This document shows positions 1 through 8,778 of a DNA stretch of 48,484 nt, piece after piece; positions within the stretch are counted from its first letter, which is position 1; every line of letters begins with the position of its first letter. The notes beneath the pieces were generated by a model. That model saw only the letters and a list, made by a program, of their open reading frames with translations, ran no database searches and was not told the origin of the DNA. Position numbers and translations under genes: made by a program. The stretch is from an uncultured Pelagibacteraceae bacterium (lineage in GTDB: Bacteria; Pseudomonadota; Alphaproteobacteria; Pelagibacterales; Pelagibacteraceae), in contig CACJEG010000007.1 in the NCBI GenBank assembly GCA_902592375.1, positions 1-48,484 on the forward strand. Direction: 5' to 3'.

Positions 1-493
1 TTTCTAAGTTCCAATAACTATGATTAGTTAAATTAACATGAGTGCTTTTATTAGATTTATATTCGTATTTTATAATCAGAAATTTATTAATTAATTGATA
101 AGTACAATTGACAACAAGATCTCCTGGAAATCCTTGATCGTTATCACTTGAGTGGAGCTGATATACTATTTTGTCTTTTGTTTTATTTATTTTATTCCAA
201 GCGAGAGCTGAAAAACCAGTTTTTCCACCATGCAGTATATTTTTTCCCTCATTTCTATTTAAATTAAATTTTTTATTACCTATCTTAAATTTTGCATTGG
301 AAATTCTACCCGCATATCTTCCACAAGTAGATCCAACACTTGGATGTTTATACCGATAGTTTTGTTTTGATCCTAAATTTAAAATTAAATTTATTTTCTT
401 TTTCTTGTGATAAACTTCAAAAAGACTAGCGCCATAATTAAGAGTTTGAACTCTTAGAAATTTATTTTGAATTATAGAGCTTTCAACTTTCAC
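1..493 (-). CDS. galM: aldose 1-epimerase (mutarotase), partial, C-terminus beyond window
   Basis: It interconverts the alpha and beta anomers of aldoses such as glucose or galactose. The minus strand is open from a GTG at 491-493 to the window edge, giving 164 residues. They carry the family landmarks in order: GRYAGRI (58-64), LHGG with the first catalytic His (H88), DQGFPGDL (119-126), and NLTNHSYWNL with the second catalytic His (H158). The catalytic Glu lies outside the window. An in-frame TAG directly upstream of the GTG excludes a longer start. It follows the SDR by 5 bp and is the last visible gene of the sugar-importer operon. An epimerase beside a sugar dehydrogenase fits supply of the reactive anomer to the oxidation step. 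Family is sure; substrate is not. Confidence 0.93.
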   Translation of the reverse strand, partial: MKVESSIIQNKFLRVQTLNYGASLFEVYHKKKKINLILNLGSKQNYRYKHPSVGSTCGRYAGRISNAKFKIGNKKFNLNRNEGKNILHGGKTGFSALAWNKINKTKDKIVYQLHSSDNDQGFPGDLVVNCTYQLINKFLIIKYEYKSNKSTHVNLTNHSYWNLE

Positions 494-498
494 CTAGA

Positions 499-1260
499 TC
501 AAGTTATACCACCATCAACAATAAAGCTTTGTTTTGTGCATCCAGATGATTGATCTGATGCTAAAAACATTACCATTTGAGCAACATCATTAGGTTTTAA
601 TTGTCTTTTTAAAGCCTGACTGTCTAAAATAAGCTTTTTGTACTTGGGGGTTAACCAATGTTTTATTTGCCTCTCTGTTGCTATAGATCCGGGGACCACT
701 GAATTAGTTCTGATATTATATTTTCCATACTCTTGCGCAAAAGATCTAGTTAAACCTACTACTGCAGATTTTGCAGTTTCATAAACAACTTTATCTCCCT
801 CACCTAACATCCACGAAACAGAACTTAAATTTACAATTGAGCCAGCTTTCATTTTTTTCATAGATTTAACAACAGCTTTAGCTGCAAAAAAATAATGTTT
901 TAAGTTGATTGCCATTCTATTTTCCCAATATTTTTCATCCACCTGATCTGTTGTGTGTCTATCGTCATTGGCTGCATTATTAATTAAAGCATGTATTGGA
1001 CCTTTTTTTGCAATAATATTTTTAATTGTTTTTTCTAATTTATTGATGTCTAACAAATTACATTCAATGAATGTTGGAGTTCTAAATTTATTTTTTTTAA
1101 TTTTATTTAAAAGTTTTTTTGTTTCTTTTAGATCAATATCTACAAAATAAACCTCACTTCCTTGTTCACAAAAATGTTCAACAATCGAACCACCTATGCC
1201 TGAACCACCACCAGTAATAAACACTCTTTTATTTTTTAAATCAGAATATTTAACCTTCAT
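499..1260 (-). CDS. SDR-family oxidoreductase, probable aldose 1-dehydrogenase
   Basis: NAD(P)-dependent short-chain dehydrogenase of 253 residues. TGGGSGIG (16-23) is the cofactor loop, NNAA (94-97) follows, and the catalytic Ser146/147, Tyr160 and Lys164 (YETAK) are all present. The C-terminal half (TERQIKHWLTP, then LKRQLKPNDVAQMV) resembles alphaproteobacterial xylose/galactose 1-dehydrogenases, so oxidation of a free sugar to its lactone is the best guess. The reading frame opens earlier at 1290, but ATG 1258-1260 is preferred: it abuts the ATPase stop codon, has GAGGAG upstream and starts at the normal SDR length. It lies between the importer ATPase and aldose 1-epimerase. SDR membership is certain; the sugar is inferred. 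Confidence 0.88.
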   Translation of the reverse strand: MKVKYSDLKNKRVFITGGGSGIGGSIVEHFCEQGSEVYFVDIDLKETKKLLNKIKKNKFRTPTFIECNLLDINKLEKTIKNIIAKKGPIHALINNAANDDRHTTDQVDEKYWENRMAINLKHYFFAAKAVVKSMKKMKAGSIVNLSSVSWMLGEGDKVVYETAKSAVVGLTRSFAQEYGKYNIRTNSVVPGSIATERQIKHWLTPKYKKLILDSQALKRQLKPNDVAQMVMFLASDQSSGCTKQSFIVDGGIT

Positions 1261-1261
1261 C

Positions 1262-2356
1262 TTATATTCTCTCCTCAGTTTGAGCATCAAATAATGATGT
1301 TTGAGTTAAATCAAAATATAATTTTGTTTCTTTTGCTAATTCAATTTTGATTGTTGAAGGAAATTTAGCTAGAATTTCTTGATTAGCATAATCAAAGGTC
1401 ATAATTTGTTCGTGGCCGATGTACTCACTTAAATCCGCTCTTAAAGTCACTTCAAAATCACTTTCATTAGATTTTTTAAAGTAAATATGTTCTGGTCTTA
1501 TGCCAAAAAAGACTTCTTTATTATTTAAATTAGATTTATCTTTAAATTCATATCCTTTTACTGGAATTTCAAAATTAGAACCATTTGCTGTAAAAGATAT
1601 TTCGCCCGAGCTTTCTTTTAAACTTCCCTTAATCAAATTCATAGATGGTGATCCAATAAAATCAGCTACAAAAGTGTTGCTTGGTTTGTTGTAAATGTTT
1701 TCAGGAGTATCATTTTGCTGAATAACACCATGATTCATAATTGCAATTCTTGTTCCTAAACTCATAGCTTCAGTTTGATCGTGAGTTACATATACAACAG
1801 TTGTTTTTAATTGTTGGTGAAGTTTTTTAATTTCTCTTCTCATCTCAACTCTTAATTTTGCATCTAAATTAGACAAAGGTTCATCAAATAAAAATATTCT
1901 TGGCTCTCTTACTAATGCTCTTCCTATAGCAACCCTTTGTCTTTGTCCTCCAGACAATTGAGATGGTTTTCTTTCTAACAATTGATCAACTTGTAAAAAT
2001 TTAGATACCTTCTCTAGCTGTTGTTCAATTTTTTCTTTTGAAGTCTTTGCTTGTTTCAGACCAAAAATCATATTCTCTCTTACATTCATTGAAGGATATA
2101 AAGCGTATGATTGGAAGACCATTGCGATATTTCTGTCTTTTGGCTCTACTTTGCTGACATTATAATCATCAATAAAAACGTTACCTTCGTTGATTGTCTC
2201 TAAACCTGCAATAATGTTTAGTAATGTAGATTTTCCACATCCTGAAGGACCTAATAAAACTAAAAAATTTCCCTCATCTATCTCTAAATTAATTTTTCTT
2301 AATACTTCTGTAGACCCAAAATTTTTTGATAGATCTTCAATTTTTAATGTTTTCAT
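1262..2356 (-). CDS. sugar ABC importer ATP-binding protein (MalK/UgpC type)
   Basis: It powers sugar import at the inner face of the membrane. 364 residues: Walker A GPSGCGKST (36-44), Q-loop in VFQSYALYP, signature LSGGQ (134-138), Walker B IFLFDEP (154-160), H-loop THD (191-193), followed by the C-terminal OB-fold regulatory region typical of MalK/UgpC proteins (IRPEHI). All nucleotide-binding motifs are intact. It is encoded directly after the two permeases and 1 bp before the SDR start, so it belongs to the same minus-strand operon. Confidence 0.95.
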   Translation of the reverse strand: MKTLKIEDLSKNFGSTEVLRKINLEIDEGNFLVLLGPSGCGKSTLLNIIAGLETINEGNVFIDDYNVSKVEPKDRNIAMVFQSYALYPSMNVRENMIFGLKQAKTSKEKIEQQLEKVSKFLQVDQLLERKPSQLSGGQRQRVAIGRALVREPRIFLFDEPLSNLDAKLRVEMRREIKKLHQQLKTTVVYVTHDQTEAMSLGTRIAIMNHGVIQQNDTPENIYNKPSNTFVADFIGSPSMNLIKGSLKESSGEISFTANGSNFEIPVKGYEFKDKSNLNNKEVFFGIRPEHIYFKKSNESDFEVTLRADLSEYIGHEQIMTFDYANQEILAKFPSTIKIELAKETKLYFDLTQTSLFDAQTEERI

Positions 2357-2358
2357 TG

Positions 2359-3264
2359 TTATCCTTTCACTGCTCCTGAAGTTAATCCTCTAATAAAATA
2401 TTTGCCCGCTAAAACATACACAATAAGTGTTGGTACTCCTGCTATGATAGCTGATGCCATATCAACATTGTATTCTTTAACACTTGTGCTAGATAAAACC
2501 ATGTTATTTAAAGCAACTTGAATTGGTGCTGCCTCACCAAACGAAAAAGTTGATCCAAATAAAAAGTCATTCCAAATTTGAGTAAACTGCCAAATAACTG
2601 TTACCACAATTATAGGTGCTGATATTGGAAGTAAAATTTTGAAAAATATTTTAAAAAACCCTGCTCCATCAATTCTTGCAGCTTTTACTAATTCCGTTGG
2701 AACTGACACATAGTAATTTCTAAAAAACAAAGTGGTAAATGGAATCCCATAAACGGTATGAACTAAAACTAATCCAACAATAGAATTTGATATTCCTAAT
2801 GCACCCAAAGTTCTAGCCATTGGAAGTAATATTGCTTGAAAAGGAATAAAACATCCAAATAATAAAAACAAGAAAACCCAACTATCTCCTTTAAATCTCC
2901 ATTTAGTTAAAACATACCCTGTCATTGCTCCAATTAAGGTAGAAAAAAATACTGCTGGCACAACCATCTTAATTGAATTCCAAAAATATGGTCTTAAAAA
3001 AGTGTCTCCTGCTCCATATCCTCTTCCTCCCCAAGCAACTGCCCAGGATTCAAAATTTAATCCACTCGGCCAAGATAAAAGTGTTCCTTGACGTATCTCT
3101 TCCATTGTTTTTAATGAAGTAACAACCATTACATATAATGGAAAAATAAAATAAGAAGCAAATAGAATTAAAACAAAATACAAAAACCATCTTAAAAACA
3201 TATTTGTGTATTTCGATTTTTGCTCAAGCTGCTGGTAAGAAGATGATTTTAATTTATCTTGCAT
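2359..3264 (-). CDS. sugar ABC importer permease (MalG type)
   Basis: Inner-membrane subunit of 301 residues with about six hydrophobic segments; the first spans roughly 25-50. The ATPase-contact EAA loop is at 191-213 (ELVKAARIDGAG, then KILLP). The N-terminal cytoplasmic tail is rich in Gln, Ser and Lys. It overlaps the upstream permease by 11 bp, as usual for MalF/MalG pairs, and ends 2 bp before the ATPase gene. It belongs to the importer of the family-1 binding protein at 4202-5458. Confidence 0.94.
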   Translation of the reverse strand: MQDKLKSSSYQQLEQKSKYTNMFLRWFLYFVLILFASYFIFPLYVMVVTSLKTMEEIRQGTLLSWPSGLNFESWAVAWGGRGYGAGDTFLRPYFWNSIKMVVPAVFFSTLIGAMTGYVLTKWRFKGDSWVFLFLLFGCFIPFQAILLPMARTLGALGISNSIVGLVLVHTVYGIPFTTLFFRNYYVSVPTELVKAARIDGAGFFKIFFKILLPISAPIIVVTVIWQFTQIWNDFLFGSTFSFGEAAPIQVALNNMVLSSTSVKEYNVDMASAIIAGVPTLIVYVLAGKYFIRGLTSGAVKG

Positions 3265-4129
3265 TTTCTCTCCTTAATTCTGAATATAAATACGGAATGA
3301 TGACTGCAGCTACAGCCATAAACATCATCATCGCACTTGCTGCAGATAACCCAACTTGACTTTTGTGAAATGCGGTTTGTGTCATAAATAAAGCTGGCAT
3401 CGTGGTAGAGATACCTGGGCCACCTTGGGTTAAAGCAACAATCAAATCATAGCTTTTAATTGAGATATGAACTAAAATTACAAAACTTGTAAAAAATACT
3501 GGTCTCATCATTGGTAGCAATATTCTCCAGTAAACTGTAAACAAACCAGCGCCATCAATTTTTGCAGCTTTGACGATTTCATCCTCAACTGATCTTAGTC
3601 CTGCTAGAAATAAAGCCATGACAAATCCTGCCGATTGCCATACACCCGCGATCACTATGGTGTAAATTGCCATTTCCCTGTTAACCAACCAATCAAAAGT
3701 AAAGTTTTCAAAACCCCAATCAATAAACATTTTTTGAATACCAAGAGTTGGGTTTAAAATCCATTTCCAGGCAGTACCTGTTACGATAAATGATAAAGCC
3801 ATTGGGTATAAATAGATTGTTCTTAAAACCCCTTCTGCTCTTATTTTTTGATCTAGAAAGATTGCTAGAATTATACCAATCACAATACAAAAAATTAAAA
3901 ATAAAGCCGTGAAAACAAGTAAATTATCTACTGATATAAGCCATTTTCGAGATGCCCATAACTTTTCATACTGTCCAAAACCCCATAATTCGTATTTCGG
4001 TAAAATTTTTGAATTAGTAAAAGATATATATAAAGTCCAAAGTACAAAGCCATATACAAACCAACCTATTAACCCAACAGCAGGAGCCATTACAATTTTA
4101 GGTAAATTTTTTTCTAACCACTTGAACAT
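3254..4129 (-). CDS. sugar ABC importer permease (MalF type)
   Basis: Inner-membrane subunit of 291 residues. The first membrane segment is near 15-38, with LYISFTNS following as in MalF/UgpA permeases. The EAA loop is at 183-206 (DEIVKAAKIDGAG, then RILLP). It starts 72 bp after the binding-protein stop codon, beyond a strong hairpin terminator, so the permease is probably expressed by read-through at a lower level than the binding protein. Confidence 0.94.
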   Translation of the reverse strand: MFKWLEKNLPKIVMAPAVGLIGWFVYGFVLWTLYISFTNSKILPKYELWGFGQYEKLWASRKWLISVDNLLVFTALFLIFCIVIGIILAIFLDQKIRAEGVLRTIYLYPMALSFIVTGTAWKWILNPTLGIQKMFIDWGFENFTFDWLVNREMAIYTIVIAGVWQSAGFVMALFLAGLRSVEDEIVKAAKIDGAGLFTVYWRILLPMMRPVFFTSFVILVHISIKSYDLIVALTQGGPGISTTMPALFMTQTAFHKSQVGLSAASAMMMFMAVAAVIIPYLYSELRRENAR

Positions 4130-4159
4130 TATATATATTTTTTATTTTTAGATTTAAAA

Positions 4160-4189
4160 AAAAGGCCACTTAATCAAAAGTGGCCTTTT
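4160..4189 (-). terminator. intrinsic terminator/attenuator behind the sugar-binding-protein gene
   Basis: An 11-bp perfect stem (AAAAGGCCACT paired with AGTGGCCTTTT) encloses an 8-nt loop. In the minus-strand transcript the stem runs into a tract of about eight U. It lies between the binding-protein stop (4202) and the permease start (4129) and would make most transcripts end after the binding protein. Confidence 0.85.
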
Positions 4190-4201
4190 AATTTTTATAT
4201 A

Positions 4202-5458
4202 CTACATATTAGCTAAAACTGAGTCAGCTAAAGCGTTAGCAGCGTCTACAGATGACATGTCAGAGTTAAAGTGCTCTGTGATGATATCTTGTAGGGCAGC
4301 TTTCATAGTATTACCTTGAGCCATACCGTGAGCAAAACTTGGAACTAATCCACCGCTTGCACCAGCAGTTTTGATGTCTGCATTAGATGTTTTTGCACAT
4401 TTGTCAAATTCATCCATTGATACGTCTAAACGTGCCGGGATAGAACCTTTGTATAGGTTGAAAACTTTTTGGAAGTTTTTACCCATCATAAGCTTAGCTA
4501 GTAACTTTTGACCAGCTTGTTTATCTGGATCGCTAGATTTGTAAAAGATAAAACTATCTACGTTATATAAGTATCCATTGTTTGAAGGAGTAGCAGCACA
4601 GTAGTAATCTACACCTGGAACTTTTCCAGCAGCTGTAAATTCACCTTTTGCCCAGTCACCCATAATTTGGAAACCAGCTTTTCCTTCAATAACCATACCA
4701 GTAGCAACGTTCCAGTCTCTTCCTGGGCTACCTTCGTCTGTAAAGCCTTTAAGCTTTCTCATTTGGTCAAATACTTTAACTGTTGTTTCGCTTCTTAAAC
4801 AACTTTCTTTAAGATCTACGTAACAGTTTTTGTAATAGTTATTTCCACCTAGACCCATAGCAACTGCTTCAAATACTGTAGCATCTTGCCAAGCTTGTCC
4901 ACCATGCGCAAATGGAATGATACCAGCAGCTTGTAATTTTTCAGCAGCAGCATTTAACTCATCCCAAGTAGTTGGAACTGAAATTCCGTTTGCATCAAAT
5001 ACAGCTTTGTTTGCCCACATCCAGTCAATTCTGTGAATGTTTACTGGGGCAGCACAATAAGGTCCGCTATTATTTTCACACTTGTGAATTGCTGCAATCA
5101 TTGGGTCTAATAAATTGTCCCAACCTTCTGCTTTAGCAACTTCATCAATGTTATATGGAGCTACAACACCTTCTTGGTCATACTCTTGAATTGTAGGTCC
5201 TTTAATTTGAGATGCAGATGGAGGATCTCCAGCAACGATTCTTGCTTTTAATGCAACGTTAGCAGCGTCTCCACCACCACCTGTTACAGGCATGTCCATC
5301 CATTCACCACCGTTTGCAGCGAAATCATCTTTTAGAACTTTAAGTGCAGCAGCTTCACCACCAGACGTCCACCAGTGCAATACCTCGATCTTAGGTCCTG
5401 CAATTGATGAAGTAGATGTGAACGCTAATGTAATTAAAGCGATCATTAGTTTTTTCAT
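4202..5458 (-). CDS. sugar ABC importer substrate-binding protein (family 1, glucose/mannose-like)
   Basis: Periplasmic receptor that captures a sugar and delivers it to the permease pair. 418 residues; signal peptide at 1-20 (cleavage after SSIA). The mature N-terminus (KIEVLHWWTSGGEAAALK) and TTWDELNAAAEKL match the glucose/mannose-binding branch of family-1 binding proteins. Codon choice is visibly richer in G and C than in neighbouring genes, which suggests high expression. The ribosome-binding region is GAGGAAGAG, with AACTAA upstream. It is first in the importer operon and separated from the permeases by a terminator. The sugar cannot be fixed from sequence. Confidence 0.93.
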   Translation of the reverse strand: MKKLMIALITLAFTSTSSIAGPKIEVLHWWTSGGEAAALKVLKDDFAANGGEWMDMPVTGGGGDAANVALKARIVAGDPPSASQIKGPTIQEYDQEGVVAPYNIDEVAKAEGWDNLLDPMIAAIHKCENNSGPYCAAPVNIHRIDWMWANKAVFDANGISVPTTWDELNAAAEKLQAAGIIPFAHGGQAWQDATVFEAVAMGLGGNNYYKNCYVDLKESCLRSETTVKVFDQMRKLKGFTDEGSPGRDWNVATGMVIEGKAGFQIMGDWAKGEFTAAGKVPGVDYYCAATPSNNGYLYNVDSFIFYKSSDPDKQAGQKLLAKLMMGKNFQKVFNLYKGSIPARLDVSMDEFDKCAKTSNADIKTAGASGGLVPSFAHGMAQGNTMKAALQDIITEHFNSDMSSVDAANALADSVLANM

Positions 5459-5649
5459 ATCTTCTCTTCCTCTTTTTATTTAGTTAACTATTTTTTTAAA
5501 AACGAAACTATAAGTAGAATAATTCTCAATTGATAACTAAAAAAATGTTATTCAACTAGAAGTTGATATTAATTTTTTTCCTTATTTAACAGTGTTTTTT
5601 TTAATTATAAAAAAAAATTTTTTTTTTAATTCTACTTTTAGTTGAAGTT
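5459..5649 (-). promoter_or_regulatory. 191-bp promoter region of the sugar importer
   Basis: Non-coding stretch between the ROK stop codon and the binding-protein gene. It holds a run of nine A followed by ten T (5609-5627), which is not a convincing terminator, and an inverted repeat TCAACT-aga-AGTTGA (5552-5566) that could be an operator. The leader nearest the gene has AACTAA (5480-5485) and a purine-rich ribosome-binding site. No promoter hexamers can be assigned with confidence. Confidence 0.45.
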
Positions 5650-6552
5650 CTAATATGTCGCGCTTCTTCCTAATCTAGCAGCGCCTCTAACTCCACTAGC
5701 ATCTCCGTATCTAGGTTTTAAAAAAACACCCTCATACTCTCTTCCAATAACAAATTTTCTAACCAATGAATCTATTTCATGTAAAAAATCAATTTCGTTT
5801 GAAACTCCTCCTCCAAATATAAAAGCATCAGGATCTAAAATATTTATTATGCTTGAAAGTGACATTGCTAAATTTACTTTAAAATCATCTATAAATCTTT
5901 CAGCATCTAAATCATGTTTTCTATTTAATTCAAAAATTTCATTTGTTTTTAAATTTTTTCCATAAAGTTTCTTAAATCTTTTTGCTAAACTCAAACCAGA
6001 TAAAAAACTTTCAATCTCTGCTTCCCTTGCATTACTTGAGTCAAAATTTTCTTTCTTAGCTGCAAAATATGGAATTTGGTTGTGTCCCCATTCACCCGCT
6101 ACTCCATTCGAGCCAGTAATAATTTTTTTGTCTATTACTAAGCCACCTCCAACTCCTGAACCTAATATAATTCCATAAACGATTTTATAATGTGTACCAG
6201 CTCCATCTATTGCTTCAGATAAAGCAAAACAATTTGCATCATTTTCACAAAACACTTCTTTTCCAAGAGCTTTACGTAGATCGCTTTGAAATGGTTTTTT
6301 TTCTAACCAAGTTATATTTGGAGCATTTTTTACTAACCCTGTTTGAGGAGAATGAACTCCTGGATGACAAACACCAATTGGAAGTTCTTGTTTGAAATCT
6401 TGTTCTAATTTTTTATGGATATCTCTTATCGCAGTTATAATTTGAGTATACTCCTTTGGACACGATATTCTTGATCTATGTTTTTCGTTCCCATTCTCTT
6501 CGAGTACAACACTCTCGATTTTAGTTGCTCCTACGTCAATACCTACTTGCAT
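5650..6552 (-). CDS. ROK-family sugar kinase lacking the zinc-site cysteines
   Basis: 300-residue ATP-dependent sugar kinase fold. The phosphate-binding GIDVGATK (4-11), catalytic-loop ENDAN (103-107, with Asp105), GSGVGGGL (131-138) and GEWGH (153-157) are present, as in N-acetylglucosamine kinases, fructokinases and glucokinases. The usual zinc motif CxCGxxGC, which follows this His and precedes the SG of the next helix, is missing: residues 158-186 contain no Cys (AREAEIESFLSG instead). It sits 3 bp after an SDR and just upstream of a glucose-type importer, so phosphorylation of the imported sugar is plausible. Kinase activity is likely because the Asp remains; substrate is unknown. Confidence 0.88.
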   Translation of the reverse strand: MQVGIDVGATKIESVVLEENGNEKHRSRISCPKEYTQIITAIRDIHKKLEQDFKQELPIGVCHPGVHSPQTGLVKNAPNITWLEKKPFQSDLRKALGKEVFCENDANCFALSEAIDGAGTHYKIVYGIILGSGVGGGLVIDKKIITGSNGVAGEWGHNQIPYFAAKKENFDSSNAREAEIESFLSGLSLAKRFKKLYGKNLKTNEIFELNRKHDLDAERFIDDFKVNLAMSLSSIINILDPDAFIFGGGVSNEIDFLHEIDSLVRKFVIGREYEGVFLKPRYGDASGVRGAARLGRSATY

Positions 6553-6554
6553 AA

Positions 6555-7304
6555 CTAATAGGTGGCTCTTCCACCACTTAAATCAAAAACAGCTGCTGTT
6601 GAGAATGAATTTTCTTCACTAGCTAACCAGGTTACTAGGGAAGCTAATTCTTCAACTTTTGCAAATTTGTTTCTGGGAATTTTTGATAACATATAATTTA
6701 TATGTTCTTCAGTCATTTGATCAAAAATTCTTGTTTTAGCTGCTGCTGGAGTTACGCAATTTACAGCTATATTTTTTTGTGCCAATTCTTTACCTAAAGA
6801 TTTTGTTAAACCTATAACGCCTGCCTTAGAAGTGCTATAAGCACTTGCATTTGGGTTTCCTTCTTTTCCTGCAATAGATGCGATATTTACTATTCTTCCA
6901 TAATCATTTTTTAACATAAAAGGAACAACCGCTTTACAGCAATAAAAAACTGAATTTAAATTTAAATTCATCACTTTTTTCCATTCATCTAAAGGATATT
7001 CAGCAACAGTAGTATTCATACCTGCAATACCTGCATTATTTACAAAAATATCTATTTTTCCATATCTTTTCTCTACTTCTTTTAAATTTTGATTTACCAT
7101 TTCAAAATTAGTTACGTCTACAATCTGATGACTTAAGTTTTCTGATTTAACTTTACCAATTGCATCTTTAGCAGCATTTTCATCAATATCCCAGATTACA
7201 ACTTTAGCTCCTGCTTCGATAAATCTTTCAGTTATTGCTAAACCAAACCCCTGGGCCCCGCCAGTAACAACTGCTACTCGATTATTTAAATCATACTTTA
7301 TCAT
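6555..7304 (-). CDS. SDR-family oxidoreductase (FabG-like, sugar/hydroxyacid type)
   Basis: 249-residue short-chain dehydrogenase. TGGAQGFG (14-21) binds the nucleotide, NNAG is at 89-92, and the catalytic residues are Ser143, Tyr156 and Lys160 (YSTSK). The C-terminus (AVFDLSGGRATY) resembles SDRs annotated as 2-keto-3-deoxy-sugar-acid or 3-oxoacyl reductases. It overlaps the end of tctA by 14 bp and precedes the ROK kinase by 2 bp, so all three are probably co-transcribed with the organic-acid importer. The substrate may be the compound carried by TctABC or a product of it. No reliable single name. Confidence 0.85.
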   Translation of the reverse strand: MIKYDLNNRVAVVTGGAQGFGLAITERFIEAGAKVVIWDIDENAAKDAIGKVKSENLSHQIVDVTNFEMVNQNLKEVEKRYGKIDIFVNNAGIAGMNTTVAEYPLDEWKKVMNLNLNSVFYCCKAVVPFMLKNDYGRIVNIASIAGKEGNPNASAYSTSKAGVIGLTKSLGKELAQKNIAVNCVTPAAAKTRIFDQMTEEHINYMLSKIPRNKFAKVEELASLVTWLASEENSFSTAAVFDLSGGRATY

Positions 7305-8778
7305 TGTTTTTTTTAAATTTTCTTGATCTTATTAAAGGAAAAGCCAGAGCAATTAAAGACAAAATGAAAAATGTTAAAGCAATTGGTCTAGTGAAAAACA
7401 TTAGCCAATTACCATCAAATATAACTAGAGATTGTCTTAGAGTTCCTTCAACTAGCTCGCCTAAAATTAATCCAATAATAACTGGAACAACAGAAAAACC
7501 ATATCTTCTCATAAAGAAACCTAGCACCCCAAAAAATAACATTATCCAAACATCTATTATGGATTGATTTAAAGAATAAGTTCCACACACTGAAACTGCG
7601 AATATCATTGGCCATAAGATTTTATTTGGTACTAAAGTTATTCTTGCAAATATTTTTGCTCCAAAAAATCCAAAAATAAAAAAAAGAATATTAGCTATTA
7701 GCATGGCACCAAAAATTCCATATAGGAAATCTGGCTGCTCTCTAAACAAATCTGGTCCAGGTCTAACACCATGAATAATCAATCCAGTAAGTATAACCGC
7801 TGTCGTTGCGCTACCAGGAATACCCAACGCTAAAGTTGGAACCATCGCGCCACCTGTTGCTGCATTATTTGCTGCTTCTGCTCCTGCAATTCCTTCTATT
7901 GATCCTTTTCCAAATTCTTCTGGATTTTTTGAAAATCTCTTTGCCTCAGAATAACCAATTAAAGAAGCAACTGTTCCACCTTCTGCAGGTAGTACTCCAA
8001 TAAACGATCCAATCCCACTTGATCGTAATATTGTTTTCCAAGTTTTTTTATAATCATCTTTGCTTGGTAATTTAATTGCTTTTAAAGCAATCCTATTAAA
8101 AATTTGATTTATCAAAGTTGATTGAGTTAACATTTCACTCATTGCAAAAAGCCCAACTACTACTGGTATAAATCCTATTCCCTCAGTTAATTCATTGATT
8201 CCAAAAGTAAAACGATCAATTGAAGTCATAAAATCTTTACCAACTGTAGAAATCAATATTCCAAATGCACCTGCGATTAAATTTTTAATTGGACTACCCT
8301 CACCTATTGAAGCAAGCATTGTTAAACCAAATATTGCTAATGCAAAATATTCTGGCTGACCAAATTCATAAGCAAGTTGTGCTAATATAGGAGCAAAGAA
8401 AACTAATATAACGACACTAAAAATACCTCCAACAGTACTTGAGACTGTTGCCATACCTAAAGCTCTTCCAGCTTCACCTTTTTGTGCTAAAGGATAGCCA
8501 TCTAAACAAGTAGCTGCAGCTGCTGGGGTCCCTGGTGTATTAATAAGTACAGCAGTTATTGCGCCACCATAGGTTCCTGCACAATAAATAGAAGTTAATA
8601 AAACAATTGCAGATAATGGATCTAGAGTCATTGTGAAAGGTAAGATCAATGCTCCACCTGTTGTTGGTCCTAAACCTGGCAACACACCTAATATCAAACC
8701 AAATAAAGTTCCAAAAAATAAAACTAATAATAGTTTAGAACTGAAAAGTGGTGCAAGCATTAATAATAAATTATCCAT
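7291..8778 (-). CDS. tctA: tripartite tricarboxylate transporter, large membrane subunit TctA
   Basis: Large channel subunit of the proton- or sodium-driven, binding-protein-dependent tricarboxylate transporter family. 495 residues with about 10-12 hydrophobic segments. The first conserved Gly/Pro motif GVLPGLGPTTGG lies at 31-42. A second related motif, GVLPAEGGTVAS, lies in the middle of the protein, reflecting the internal repeat of the family. It begins immediately after the tctB stop codon (8779) and overlaps the SDR start. Substrates in this family include citrate and other carboxylates; this one is unknown. Confidence 0.95.
   Translation of the reverse strand: MDNLLLMLAPLFSSKLLLVLFFGTLFGLILGVLPGLGPTTGGALILPFTMTLDPLSAIVLLTSIYCAGTYGGAITAVLINTPGTPAAAATCLDGYPLAQKGEAGRALGMATVSSTVGGIFSVVILVFFAPILAQLAYEFGQPEYFALAIFGLTMLASIGEGSPIKNLIAGAFGILISTVGKDFMTSIDRFTFGINELTEGIGFIPVVVGLFAMSEMLTQSTLINQIFNRIALKAIKLPSKDDYKKTWKTILRSSGIGSFIGVLPAEGGTVASLIGYSEAKRFSKNPEEFGKGSIEGIAGAEAANNAATGGAMVPTLALGIPGSATTAVILTGLIIHGVRPGPDLFREQPDFLYGIFGAMLIANILFFIFGFFGAKIFARITLVPNKILWPMIFAVSVCGTYSLNQSIIDVWIMLFFGVLGFFMRRYGFSVVPVIIGLILGELVEGTLRQSLVIFDGNWLMFFTRPIALTFFILSLIALAFPLIRSRKFKKNNDKV

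Noticed and set aside
171..359. Plus-strand open frame of 62 residues near the window start
   Set aside because: It lies antisense within the aldose 1-epimerase frame, which carries clear family motifs.
5609..5627. Run of nine A followed by ten T as a possible terminator of the ROK gene
   Set aside because: No G-C pairs and no loop; in this AT-rich genome such tracts are common. It may bend DNA but gives no terminator support.
5650..6563. Similar C-termini (GRSATY and GGRATY) of the ROK and SDR proteins
   Set aside because: Six-residue similarity between unrelated folds with different flanking sequence; most likely chance.
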